Source of the DNA: Bin87 sp963668585
GTDB lineage: Bacteria; Chloroflexota; Dehalococcoidia; Lucifugimonadales; UBA3495
Length of the DNA stretch: 64,000 bases
NCBI GenBank assembly: GCA_963668585.1
Contig: OY764869.1
Span: 868,001 to 932,000 of the forward strand
Reading direction: 5' to 3'
A program made the translations under genes and the position numbers. Each line of letters begins with the position of its first letter. Positions within the stretch are counted from its first letter, which is position 1. Of this stretch, positions 55,382 to 63,049 are shown one piece after another. The notes under the pieces are model-generated. The model made no database searches and had not been told where the DNA came from. It saw nothing but the letters and a program-made list of their open reading frames with translations.

Positions 55382-56635
55382 ATGCGCGCGTTACTGGCCG
55401 GCATCTCCGGCGTCAACAAGGACATCGTGGTCGCAAACCTGGTCAGCCGCCTGCGCGCCAACGGCGACATCGGACACGACACTGCCGCGCAGGTCCATCC
55501 ACCGGCCGACACGGATCCTGACCCCGCCGAACTGCTGCACTCCAGCGTCGAAACGGTGTTCGCGCAGCAGGGCAACGACCTGGCCAGCACGCTGGCGGCC
55601 TTTCGCCCGAGCTATCAACTGGCGGCGTGGCAACGGGCCGGCCTGGCCATCGCCGAGCAGATGGAGGACCTGGACCCGCGCCACAGCCTTCTATCCGCGC
55701 ACCTCACCTACTACACCAGCGGCCGGCAGTTCTCCCTCATCGACATTCCGACCATCCGGCGGTGGCGTCCCGACTGCATCATCACGCTGGTTGACGATAT
55801 GCTGGACATTCGGGCCGCGCTGGCCCGCCGGGACGCCGAGCAGCACACCAATTTCCAACTGAGGCTGCGGGAGATCCTGGCGTGGCGTTCGGCTGAAATC
55901 GCCATGGCCGACCTGCTGGCCCGCAACCTGTACGAGCGGCGGACGATCCCGCACTACGTGGTTGGGGTCAAGCATCCGGCGGAGATGCTGTACCGGCTAA
56001 TCTTCCACCGGCGCCGCTTCCCGTTGGTGTATTCCAGCTTTCCCATCACGGCCATCCGCGACGACGACGACCGACGCGCCAGCGTTGATGCCATTCGCCG
56101 GGAACTGCACCGGCGGTTCATCGTTTTCGATCCCCTGACCCTTGATGAGGGCACGCCGCAGGTGTTCGACAAGGCGCGTGCCGCCTGCGTCGACGGCGTG
56201 CCGGAAATCAACATCACCACCGACGAGGCGCGTTGGCCCCTGGACAACGCCGGCACGCTAAAGGATGGGCTGCCGCCGGCCTTCCCCATGACGCTGGATC
56301 CGCAGGAGGCGCTGGAGGTGTGGGACGACATGGAAAACCAGGTGCGGCACCGCGACCTGACCATGGTTGAACAGGCCCAGTGCGTCGCCGCCTACCGCAT
56401 CACCATGGGCGGGCGGCTTTCCACCGGGATGTACTCCGAGTTGATGTATGCCTCGCACACGGCGGAACCAGCGCGCCCGGTGCTGATGTACGCTGACCCT
56501 GAGGACGGCGGGCTGGATCATCCCTTCCTGCGCAACTTCAACCACCGCACCTACCAAACCGTTGACGACTGGTTCGATGCCATCACGAACATAGTCCCGA
56601 TCGACCGCGACAACTCGCAACGGCCGCTGTTCTGA
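55382..56635 (+). CDS. P-loop kinase-like protein with a possible second Rossmann domain
   Basis: A 417-residue protein. Residues 1-170 look like a nucleotide-kinase-type P-loop domain: LLAGISGVNKDIVVANLVSR (Walker-A-like, but with Lys-Asp in place of Lys-Ser/Thr), a YYTSGRQFSLIDIP segment and WRPDCIITLVDDMLDI. Residues 200-300 contain FPLVYSSFPITAIRDDDDRR and RFIVFDPLTLDEG, which suggests a nucleoside deoxyribosyltransferase- or TIR-like Rossmann fold. I cannot name a family. The canonical P-loop Ser/Thr is missing, so ATP use is uncertain. The flanking HEPN-like genes suggest a conflict or stress system. Confidence 0.75.
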   Translation: MRALLAGISGVNKDIVVANLVSRLRANGDIGHDTAAQVHPPADTDPDPAELLHSSVETVFAQQGNDLASTLAAFRPSYQLAAWQRAGLAIAEQMEDLDPRHSLLSAHLTYYTSGRQFSLIDIPTIRRWRPDCIITLVDDMLDIRAALARRDAEQHTNFQLRLREILAWRSAEIAMADLLARNLYERRTIPHYVVGVKHPAEMLYRLIFHRRRFPLVYSSFPITAIRDDDDRRASVDAIRRELHRRFIVFDPLTLDEGTPQVFDKARAACVDGVPEINITTDEARWPLDNAGTLKDGLPPAFPMTLDPQEALEVWDDMENQVRHRDLTMVEQAQCVAAYRITMGGRLSTGMYSELMYASHTAEPARPVLMYADPEDGGLDHPFLRNFNHRTYQTVDDWFDAITNIVPIDRDNSQRPLF

Positions 56636-56648
56636 GGGCAGGGCCATT

Positions 56649-56745
56649 CGATTATTGACCGTATATGAGGCAGTCCGCTCATCGTTCTGGTAGTCCGCTC
56701 GTCCTTCGACAGGCTCAGGATGAGCGGACGGTGAACAGGCAACCC
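56649..56745. repeat. CCGCTCATCC dispersed repeat
   Basis: ATTGACCGTATATGAGGCAG, then AGTCCGCTC twice and CCTTCGACAGGCTCAGGATG. The same phrases occur at 17646-17765, and the last resembles 8336-8365 in inverse orientation. It can form a hairpin. Confidence 0.75.
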
Positions 56746-56828
56746 GAACAAATGCCACCATTATGTTATAATGCCAATCGGAACCTCAGAGCGGTATAAC
56801 GCTGCCTCCCCGTACAGGACACGCGCCG

Positions 56829-57185
56829 ATGCAGACGCAAACATATAGCAACGCCGGCCGGGCTCTGCTGACCCAGGGGTACGAAGAGTTGGGACGCGGA
56901 GACACTCGGCAGGCATCCGAAAAAGGTTGGGGAGCAGCGGCCCAGATGGTGAAGGCCATTGCGGAAGCCCGGGGCTGGGAACACAAGCGCCACGCAGCCT
57001 TATGGCAGATCGCGAGACAACTGACTGCCGAGACCGGGGACCCTGATTTCCGCAGATTGTTCCAGGTGGCGAGCGACCTGCACACCAATTTTTACGAGAA
57101 TCTGTACGATGCGGAGTTCGTAGGCGAAAGCCTGGGCGATGTCCGGCTCTTTTTGGACAAGCTGGAACCGTTGTTGGAAAGGTGA
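56829..57185 (+). CDS. PaREP1/HEPN-like helical protein, copy 3
   Basis: A 118-residue protein, most like copies 1 and 2: AGRALLTQGYEELGRGDTRQ, ASEKGWGAAAQMVKAIAE, RGWEHKRHAALW and VASDLHTNFYEN. All three copies keep W-H-H positions in the middle, likely the functional centre. The gene is separated from the P-loop gene by a repeat block. It is followed immediately by the promoter of the A-type Fe-S carrier, so it ends the group. No helix-turn-helix is evident. Confidence 0.77.
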   Translation: MQTQTYSNAGRALLTQGYEELGRGDTRQASEKGWGAAAQMVKAIAEARGWEHKRHAALWQIARQLTAETGDPDFRRLFQVASDLHTNFYENLYDAEFVGESLGDVRLFLDKLEPLLER

Positions 57186-57194
57186 CCGGGCAAT

Positions 57195-57224
57195 TTGACG
57201 CGATTGCCCCAATTTGCGTACAAT
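57195..57224 (+). promoter_or_regulatory. Predicted sigma-70-type promoter of the A-type carrier gene
   Basis: TTGACG (57195-57200), an 18-base spacer and TACAAT (57219-57224) lie 41 bases before ATG 57265. Both boxes are close to consensus. A GAGGAGG ribosome site follows at 57248-57254. Confidence 0.75.
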
Positions 57225-57264
57225 CAACACATCATACAAACTCCCCTGAGGAGGTTACGAGTCC

Positions 57265-57621
57265 ATGCCCATTACGCAGAACGGCGCCGAACTTACTGTA
57301 GAGATTTCCGAGAAGGCCGCCGAGAAGATCAAGTACTTCGCCCAGAAAGAGGGCATCACCGACAACATTGGCCTGCGCGTCGCGGTCAAGGGCGGCGGTT
57401 GCTCCGGCCTGACCTACGACCTTGACATCACCAACCAGCAGCGCGAGTCCGACAAGATCGTCGAGCAATACGGCGTCAAGGTGATGGTGGACAAGAAGTC
57501 CTACATCTACCTGGTGGGCACCCAGCTTGACTTCTCAGACGGGCTGAACGGCAAGGGCTTCGTGTTCGAGAACCCCAACGCCAAGAAGGCCTGCGGCTGC
57601 GGCACCTCGTTTGCCGTGTAA
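57265..57621 (+). CDS. A-type Fe-S cluster carrier (IscA/ErpA/SufA family)
   Basis: A 118-residue protein with EISEKAAEKIKYFAQKEG at the start, GGGCSGLTYDLDI carrying the first cysteine and KACGCGTSFAV with the other two. These three cysteines hold a 2Fe-2S or 4Fe-4S cluster, passed on to client proteins. It has its own promoter and a strong ribosome site. ygfZ, which helps repair or assemble clusters in some enzymes, follows by 162 bases with a palindrome between them. Confidence 0.95.
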   Translation: MPITQNGAELTVEISEKAAEKIKYFAQKEGITDNIGLRVAVKGGGCSGLTYDLDITNQQRESDKIVEQYGVKVMVDKKSYIYLVGTQLDFSDGLNGKGFVFENPNAKKACGCGTSFAV

Positions 57622-57650
57622 ATCACGCTTCATACAATCGATCCGATGGC

Positions 57651-57679
57651 GTAGGGGCGGGTTTGAAACCCGCCCCTAC
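57651..57679. repeat. Complete 29-bp palindromic element, GGTTTGAAACC core
   Basis: Identical in layout to 49798-49826. It lies 30 bases after the A-type carrier stop and may act as a hairpin between it and ygfZ. Confidence 0.9.
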
Positions 57680-57783
57680 CACGTTGTGAACGGTAAACCG
57701 GTTGTGAACGACCGGCCGCGTTCCTCTCATGCGGGCGAAAACCGTTCCGATTCACCCGCCGCCGGATTTTCAGGAGGATGTCC

Positions 57784-58809
57784 ATGACCATCGCCGTACA
57801 TGACGCCCATACCGCTGACGAGTTTCGCGCCGCCACCGAACGGGCCGCCGTCTTTCCCAGCGACGCCGGCCGCCTGCGCCTCACCGGCGAGGATGCCCGC
57901 GACCTGCTGAATCGCCTGTCCACCAACCTGGTTGACCCGGACGGCGCGGCCGGAGAGGTCGCCGTGACCGTCCTGACCAGCGACCGCGGACGGATTGTTG
58001 ACCTGGTGTACGTGGTCCACTGCGGCGACCACCAACTGCTGATCACCAGCCCGGGCCAGCAGCAGAACGTCATCGACTTCCTGGACAAGTACACCATCAT
58101 GGAGGAACTGGAGGTCGAGGACGTAACCGCCGAAACGGTGATGCTGACAGTGACGGGGCCGGAGGCCGGTGAAATCCTGGCCCGCGTTGATGCCATGGAT
58201 GCCCTCCGGGTTGCGGTCCCGACCGATGCGGACGACGCGGAGCGTCCACCCACCTACCAACTGGTGTGCGCCGGCCAGGACGCCGCCGAACGCGTCAGGG
58301 CCGCCATCGAATCGGCCGGCGCGGTGAGCATCAGCGCGGCCACCGCCGAAGCCCTGCGCATCGCCAGCGGACAGCCGGCCTACGGCTCCGAGATGGGAGA
58401 CACCTACAATCCGCTGGAGGCTGGCCTCATCGGCGCAATCGACTTCCACAAGGGCTGCTACATCGGGCAGGAGGTCATCGCGAGGCTGGACACCTACCAC
58501 AAGGTGCAGAAGTACCTGGTGACGCTGCGGTTTGAATCGGACGGCGGCGATGCGTCGGAGGCTGCGCTCGCTCTGCAGGGCGCGCGGCTCAACGACGACG
58601 CCGGCGATGCGATGGGTCTGGTCACATCGGCGACGGTGGTGCCGACGGCGGACGGAGCGGACGTGATTGGGCTGGGGTACGTGCGCACGAAAGCGGTGCA
58701 GATCGGCGCGCGCCTCAGCGTGGCGTCGGACGACGGGGACGGCGTTACAGCGGTGATCACGGCACAGCCGCTGCTGTTCGGCGGCGAGAAGCCGGGGCCG
58801 GGCAACTGA
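57784..58809 (+). CDS. ygfZ: YgfZ/GcvT-type folate-binding Fe-S maintenance protein
   Basis: A 341-residue protein of the GcvT fold. It has the YgfZ signature KGCYIGQEVIARLDTYHKVQ with the key cysteine, STNLVDPDGAAGE and the SDRGRIVDL folate loop. YgfZ binds tetrahydrofolate and helps assemble or repair Fe-S clusters in enzymes such as MiaB. The pairing with an A-type carrier fits. Two ATGs are close (57778, 57784); GGAGG at 57773-57777 favours 57784. Confidence 0.92.
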   Translation: MTIAVHDAHTADEFRAATERAAVFPSDAGRLRLTGEDARDLLNRLSTNLVDPDGAAGEVAVTVLTSDRGRIVDLVYVVHCGDHQLLITSPGQQQNVIDFLDKYTIMEELEVEDVTAETVMLTVTGPEAGEILARVDAMDALRVAVPTDADDAERPPTYQLVCAGQDAAERVRAAIESAGAVSISAATAEALRIASGQPAYGSEMGDTYNPLEAGLIGAIDFHKGCYIGQEVIARLDTYHKVQKYLVTLRFESDGGDASEAALALQGARLNDDAGDAMGLVTSATVVPTADGADVIGLGYVRTKAVQIGARLSVASDDGDGVTAVITAQPLLFGGEKPGPGN

Positions 58810-58827
58810 CCTTAGAAGGGTGCAGCC

Positions 58828-58978
58828 ATGATCAGGACGATAAAGGCAAAGTTCACCGACGGGGCGTTGGAGCCGGTGGCGTTCGAAGACGGAGTATGAA
58901 GTCCTGATCAGCTTTGACGCCGACCTGCCGGGTGAATCGCCGATACCCACCAACGAGGGAAGTGTAAACGGGCCCTGA
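58828..58978 (+). pseudogene. AF2212-like antitoxin remnant, frameshifted
   Basis: The frame from ATG 58828 reads MIRTIKAKFTDGALEPVAFEDG, typical of DUF104/AF2212-type antitoxins (MI(K/R).I.AK(F/Y)..G.L.P), and stops at TGA. A neighbouring frame then gives EYEVLISFD, the expected next block. One base extra near 58894 restores the protein. There is no PIN toxin gene after it. The residual locus lies between ygfZ and the DUF2442 gene. Confidence 0.65.
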
Positions 58979-58995
58979 TCGGCCAACGTTTCCAG

Positions 58996-59334
58996 CTACG
59001 TACCCTGCCGCATCCCATCCAGCGTAAGGGCTTTACCCTTGCGTCTCGCATCCAGCCACCGTTGCAAGGAAGATGCGCTTTCTCCTGACGGTTGGCCCAA
59101 AAGCAGATTCTCGACGCTCACGTCTTCGTCCAAGTCCGGCCAGTGTATCCCCGCGCCATTTCCCATCAACTGCGAATTATCCCGTTCGGCGGGCGTAGCA
59201 TCCAGTAGTCGTGGATACCAAGCCAACGGTACGGATATGGTTCGCCCGTCGCTGAGCTCGGCGGTTAGCGTGTCATCAGTAGCCGTCACGTGGGTGGCCA
59301 GCGGGACCCCCAAACTAACCGTCGAAATACTCAT
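58996..59334 (-). CDS. DUF2442 protein
   Basis: A 112-residue protein: VTATDDTLTAELSDGRTISVPLAWYPRLLDATPAERDNSQLMGNGAGIHWPDLDEDVSVENLLLGQPS. This is the standard DUF2442 pattern. Such proteins are found next to DUF4160 proteins and are proposed antitoxin-like partners. The start overlaps the DUF4160 stop by 20 bases. It is the last gene of the obg operon on this strand. The C-terminal 30 residues are basic. Confidence 0.9.
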   Translation of the reverse strand: MSISTVSLGVPLATHVTATDDTLTAELSDGRTISVPLAWYPRLLDATPAERDNSQLMGNGAGIHWPDLDEDVSVENLLLGQPSGESASSLQRWLDARRKGKALTLDGMRQGT

Positions 59335-59551
59335 GCCACGCCTCCAGCAAAATGTCCCGGTTGCCTTCTACTGCTGCCTGAATCCTGCGAATATCTACAC
59401 GCCTGAACCCGCCGCTCCCTGCCAATCTTACCGGATTCAACCAGAACTTGGCTATCAGATTATCGCGAGACACGTGGACATGTTCGGGTTCGTCCCGGTC
59501 TCCCGCATAGAAGAAAAAGCGATATGGCCCAACCCTCAATACTGTGGGCAT
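59315..59551 (-). CDS. DUF4160 protein
   Basis: A 78-residue protein: PTVLRVGPYRFFFYAGDRDEPEHVHVSRDNLIAKFWLNPVRLAGSGGF. This matches DUF4160, a small protein usually beside DUF2442. The pair is thought to be a toxin-antitoxin-like module. The start overlaps the pyrE stop as TGATG (59551), so it is translated with pyrE. GTG 59554 is an alternative. Confidence 0.9.
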   Translation of the reverse strand: MPTVLRVGPYRFFFYAGDRDEPEHVHVSRDNLIAKFWLNPVRLAGSGGFRRVDIRRIQAAVEGNRDILLEAWHEYFDG

Positions 59552-60141
59552 CACCAGGATGCCCGGGGTGTGTTGACGGTTATGCGCCCGTCTGCGCCGG
59601 CGGTTAGGAGGGACGCGAAGCGGTAGCCGCGCTCGCGGATGGCGTCGCTGCCGCCCTCGTTGCGGTCCAGGGCGGCCAGCACCAGCCCGACGCTGTAGCC
59701 GGCATCCTCGGCGGCATCGATGGCGTGGAACAGGGACCCGCCGGTGGTGCAGGCATCGTCCACGATGGCGACCGACGTTCCCGCCGGCGGCAGCGGCCCC
59801 TCGATCATCTGGCCCATCCCGTAGCCCTTGGCTTCCTTGCGCACGATGAAGGCCGGCACCGGCGTGCCCTGTTGCCAGGATGCGGTCGCCACGGCGGCGA
59901 CGATGGGGTCTGCGCCCAGGGTCGGGCCACCCACCGCGCTGACGCCGGCGTCGGTGATCAGCGGCAGAAGCGCGTGGCCCAGCAGGTATGCGCCCTCCGG
60001 GTCCAGGCTGAGCAGGCGACCATCAAAATAGTAGGAACTCTTGCGCCCCGACGACAGGGTGAAGTCGCCGTAGCGGATTGCGCCGCGTTCCAAAGCGAGG
60101 TCCAGAAGGCGCGCCACCATTTCATCCTGGTTGTTGTCCAT
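59551..60141 (-). CDS. pyrE: Orotate phosphoribosyltransferase
   Basis: A 196-residue protein for UMP synthesis: it joins orotate to PRPP. The PRPP loop is VAIVDDACTTGGSLFHAI, with GDFTLSSGRKSSYYFD and FIVRKEAKGYG as substrate-binding parts. It follows nadD by 20 bases and overlaps the DUF4160 gene. Length is normal. No pyrR-type attenuator was seen, but the operon promoter lies far upstream of obg. Confidence 0.95.
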   Translation of the reverse strand: MDNNQDEMVARLLDLALERGAIRYGDFTLSSGRKSSYYFDGRLLSLDPEGAYLLGHALLPLITDAGVSAVGGPTLGADPIVAAVATASWQQGTPVPAFIVRKEAKGYGMGQMIEGPLPPAGTSVAIVDDACTTGGSLFHAIDAAEDAGYSVGLVLAALDRNEGGSDAIRERGYRFASLLTAGADGRITVNTPRASW

Positions 60142-60161
60142 CGATCTCTGCTCCCGAGACT

Positions 60162-60794
60162 TTATTTCCAGTACAGGTCATGCTCTTTGATGTAATCCGC
60201 CACGGCGTCGGGGATCTGGTAGCGGACCGATTGGCCGTCCGCCAGGGTCTGCCGCAATGCGGAGGCACTGAAATCCACGCGAGGGCCGGGCACCGACACC
60301 ACCGCGCCGGACACCAACGCGTCGGGGAACCGCTGCGTCAGGCTCGCCGCGCCATCGGCAGGGCCGCCCGGGCGTTCGATGACGGCCACGCGACACAGTT
60401 CCAGGATGCTGTCCGGTTCCTTCCAGCGGTGGAACTGTTCGAGCACGTCCGACCCGACGATGAAGTAAAGCTCGGCGGATTTCGGATACTGGCGGCGCAG
60501 GTCCCGGAGAGTGTCCACGGTGTAGGTCGCGCCGCTGCGGATGACCTCGCAATCGGACACGCAGAAGTCCGGGTTGTCGGCCACCGCCAGTTGAGTCATG
60601 CGCATCCGGTGCGTTGCCGGAGTGATCAGTTGGCCCGACTTCAGCCATGGTTCCCCGGCGGGCACAAACAGGACCGATTCCAGCCCCAGGGCCACGCGCG
60701 CGGTTTCGGCGATCAGCAGGTGTCCCAGATGTGGCGGGTCGAAGGTGCCGCCCAGTATCCCGATGCGTCGTGCTGGCTCGCCGAGTTCGTTCAC
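60162..60794 (-). CDS. nadD: Nicotinate-nucleotide adenylyltransferase
   Basis: A 210-residue nucleotidyltransferase for NAD synthesis. It begins RRIGILGGTFDPPHLGHLLIAE with the H-x-G-H motif and has RSGATYTVDTLRDLRRQYP and FIVGSDVLEQFHRW. GTG 60794 overlaps the obg stop (TAGTG) and has GGAG nine bases upstream. A GTG at 60803 inside obg is less likely. The obg-nadD order is common in bacteria. Confidence 0.95.
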   Translation of the reverse strand: MNELGEPARRIGILGGTFDPPHLGHLLIAETARVALGLESVLFVPAGEPWLKSGQLITPATHRMRMTQLAVADNPDFCVSDCEVIRSGATYTVDTLRDLRRQYPKSAELYFIVGSDVLEQFHRWKEPDSILELCRVAVIERPGGPADGAASLTQRFPDALVSGAVVSVPGPRVDFSASALRQTLADGQSVRYQIPDAVADYIKEHDLYWK

Positions 60795-62110
60795 TAGAAC
60801 CACTCCAGCTCAGCGCTGCCGATGCGGATGGTGTCCCCGGGCTCTATGCCGGCCTCCTGCAGCCTTCTCGCGATGCCCAGACGGGTCATCTCGCGCCACA
60901 ACTGCAGCATCACCCGGTAGTCGCGCATATCGGCGCGTCCGGTGAGTCTTTCCAGCCGCTCCGATTCCACGACGTACACGTCGCCATCCAGGTAGAAGCC
61001 CAGCGGGGGCCGCTCAGACCTGGCGTTGTCTCCGATGACGACTGCCTGTTGATCCTCCCACTCGGACTCATCCAACCCGACCTTGGGAGCCTCCGCGAGC
61101 ATTCCGGCCAGCCGGCCCAGCAGGCGGTCAACGCCCTCGCCTGATACCGACGATATGAAGTGAATGGGCGTGTCCTCCGGCGCAGAAGGATAGTCCTCGA
61201 TCTGCCCGATGGCCTTCCTGATTTCCTCTTCGATGACGTCGCGCAGTTCGTGGGTTTCCGTGGTGTCAAGCTTGCTGACCGCGATAACCTGGGGTTTGGC
61301 GGCCAGCATGGGGCTGAACTCCCTCAACTCCCGGTTCAGCATGACGAAGTCGCCGGCCGGGTCGTCGGACTGCCCGTCGATGAGATGCACGTACACGCGG
61401 GCGCGTTCGGCATGGCGAAGGAACTGGTGCCCCAGGCCGATGCCGCGGTGCGCTCCCTCCAGCAGGCCGGGAATCTCCATCATCACGAAGTCCTGCCCGC
61501 CGTAAGTTACGACTCCCAGCACCGGTTCAACCGTGGTGAAAGGGTAGTCGGCGACCTTGGGCCTGGCGGCCGAGCAGCGGGAAATCAGCGTGGACTTGCC
61601 GGCGTTGGGCTTGGCCAGCAGGCCAACATCGGCAAGGAGTTTGAGTTCCAGCCAGAGCACCGAATAGTCGCCCTTTTTGCCCGACTCGGACAGCATGGGC
61701 TCCTGGTTGGTCGAAGATACGAACCGGGCGTTGCCCCAGCCACCCTCGCCGCCCTTGGCGATCAAAACGGGCTGATCGGACGTGATGTCAGCTAGGAAAT
61801 CCTTGCTGCCGTCGCGGTTCATGCGCCAGACCACCGTGCCCAGTGGGACCGGGATGTGGCGATCCTTGCCGTTGGCGCCGCGCTGATTCTTGCCCTTGCC
61901 GTGGGTTCCGCGGTCCAGGTAGAAGGTGCTGTTGAATTTCAGGTGCAGCATCGTGTTGATGGAATCGTCGCCCACAATGTACGCGCTGCCGCCATCGCCA
62001 CCATCGCCACCGTCGGGACCCCCACGCGGCTGGTATTTGAGACGGAGAAAACTGATGCAGCCGTCGCCGCCGTTGCCCGCCTTCACGTTAATTCTTACAG
62101 TATCAATCAT
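60794..62110 (-). CDS. obg: Obg family GTPase
   Basis: A 438-residue protein with an Obg fold (VRINVKAGNGGDGCISF, then Gly-rich PRGGPDGGDGGDGG), a GTPase domain (AKPNAGKST; PFTTVEPVLG; EIPGLLEGA; SKLDTT) and a C-terminal OCT domain (GFYLDGDVYVVES). Two motifs differ from the usual: EIPG for DIPG and SKLD for NKxD. Obg helps the large ribosomal subunit mature and links growth to GTP. It is the first gene of the operon with nadD and pyrE. Length is normal. Confidence 0.95.
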   Translation of the reverse strand: MIDTVRINVKAGNGGDGCISFLRLKYQPRGGPDGGDGGDGGSAYIVGDDSINTMLHLKFNSTFYLDRGTHGKGKNQRGANGKDRHIPVPLGTVVWRMNRDGSKDFLADITSDQPVLIAKGGEGGWGNARFVSSTNQEPMLSESGKKGDYSVLWLELKLLADVGLLAKPNAGKSTLISRCSAARPKVADYPFTTVEPVLGVVTYGGQDFVMMEIPGLLEGAHRGIGLGHQFLRHAERARVYVHLIDGQSDDPAGDFVMLNRELREFSPMLAAKPQVIAVSKLDTTETHELRDVIEEEIRKAIGQIEDYPSAPEDTPIHFISSVSGEGVDRLLGRLAGMLAEAPKVGLDESEWEDQQAVVIGDNARSERPPLGFYLDGDVYVVESERLERLTGRADMRDYRVMLQLWREMTRLGIARRLQEAGIEPGDTIRIGSAELEWF

Positions 62111-62144
62111 GGATTCACTTTCAGTGTTTAAATTTAACAGTAAC

Positions 62145-62174
62145 AGTATAGGCGTTCACAACGTTGATAGTCAG
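62145..62174 (-). promoter_or_regulatory. Predicted promoter of the obg-nadD-pyrE operon
   Basis: On the minus strand CTGACT (62174-62169), an 18-base spacer and TATACT (62150-62145) lie 35 bases before the obg start. The segment is AT-rich relative to its surroundings. Confidence 0.55.
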
Positions 62175-62351
62175 TAGGCAGATGCAGGACGTGAGCGTTG
62201 ATAACCCAATGGGAACAGGTTGGTACCACACGGTTTCAGCGTCGATAGTTGATGAAGGCGGAAGGCCATACAGGTTAGCGTTGCCAGTTATGATACGCCA
62301 TCAACGGTTTTGGGTGGGTTGTGAACTCAATGTCAAGAGTAGCGCTGGAAT

Positions 62352-62771
62352 CTATATACCGGTTGTCAACGAGTTATCGACGCCGTCCAAGTAGTCTGCC
62401 AGCGAAAGGATGCGCGTACTTTCGATCCGCTCCAGCGTCAGCATCGCGCGGTCCCCGGTGACGATCACGTCGGCATTGGCGGTGATGGCGCACTCCAGGA
62501 TGCGGTTGTCGGGTTCGTCGGCGAGGATGTGCAAACTTTCCGTGGGAGCCACCGTAATGCTGTTGCCGGTTATCCATGCGCCAACCCTGGCCAATTCGTA
62601 CCGGTCTGTGCTGAACTTGTCGGACAGGACACGCATCAATTCATCGATGATTGGTTGAGAAACGAAGAGCGCATCAATTTCAGCGGCTATCCGAGCCAGC
62701 GCGATTCCCGCCCGCCCGTCAGGCCGTGTAAAACCGGAAACGTACACATTGGTATCGAAGACAACATTCAC
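62352..62771 (-). CDS. PIN-domain toxin (PIN_3/COG1569 type)
   Basis: A 139-residue PIN protein: VVFDTNVYVSGF with the first Asp, IIDELMRVL (Glu), DEPDNRILECAITANADVIVTGDRAML with two further acidic sites. It should be an RNase toxin. GTG 62771 overlaps the antitoxin stop by 4 bases (GTGA). The pair is like other type II modules in the window but with a different toxin branch. Confidence 0.92.
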   Translation of the reverse strand: MNVVFDTNVYVSGFTRPDGRAGIALARIAAEIDALFVSQPIIDELMRVLSDKFSTDRYELARVGAWITGNSITVAPTESLHILADEPDNRILECAITANADVIVTGDRAMLTLERIESTRILSLADYLDGVDNSLTTGI

Positions 62772-63010
62772 GATTCCAAATACCGGAGCAGTTCTTCTTC
62801 GGTTTGGATGCCCAGGTCTTCGGCTTTTTTGCTCCAGTAACTCTGAATATCCCGGAGTTCTTTGATCGCGCGATCCTTGCGGATTTCACGCAGCGCGGCC
62901 ACTATGAACTCCTCGGGCGTTTTGCCCTCTTCCTCTGCGTACGCCCTGATGGTGTGGGCCAGGTCGGCGCGGAGGGATATGGTCAATTCCGTGTTGTCGG
63001 TGGTTGCCAT
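62768..63010 (-). CDS. Ribbon-helix-helix antitoxin
   Basis: An 80-residue protein: TELTISLRADLAHTIRAYAEEEGKTPEEFIVAALREIRKDR, the pattern of a ribbon-helix-helix DNA-binding domain of the CopG/Arc type. The charged C-terminal part would bind the PIN toxin. It overlaps the toxin gene and is probably autoregulatory. ATG 63010 is the only good start. Confidence 0.88.
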   Translation of the reverse strand: MATTDNTELTISLRADLAHTIRAYAEEEGKTPEEFIVAALREIRKDRAIKELRDIQSYWSKKAEDLGIQTEEELLRYLES

Positions 63011-63049
63011 GGAGGGCGCCTCGTTACGCTGTGGTGGGTTGCCAGGCCG

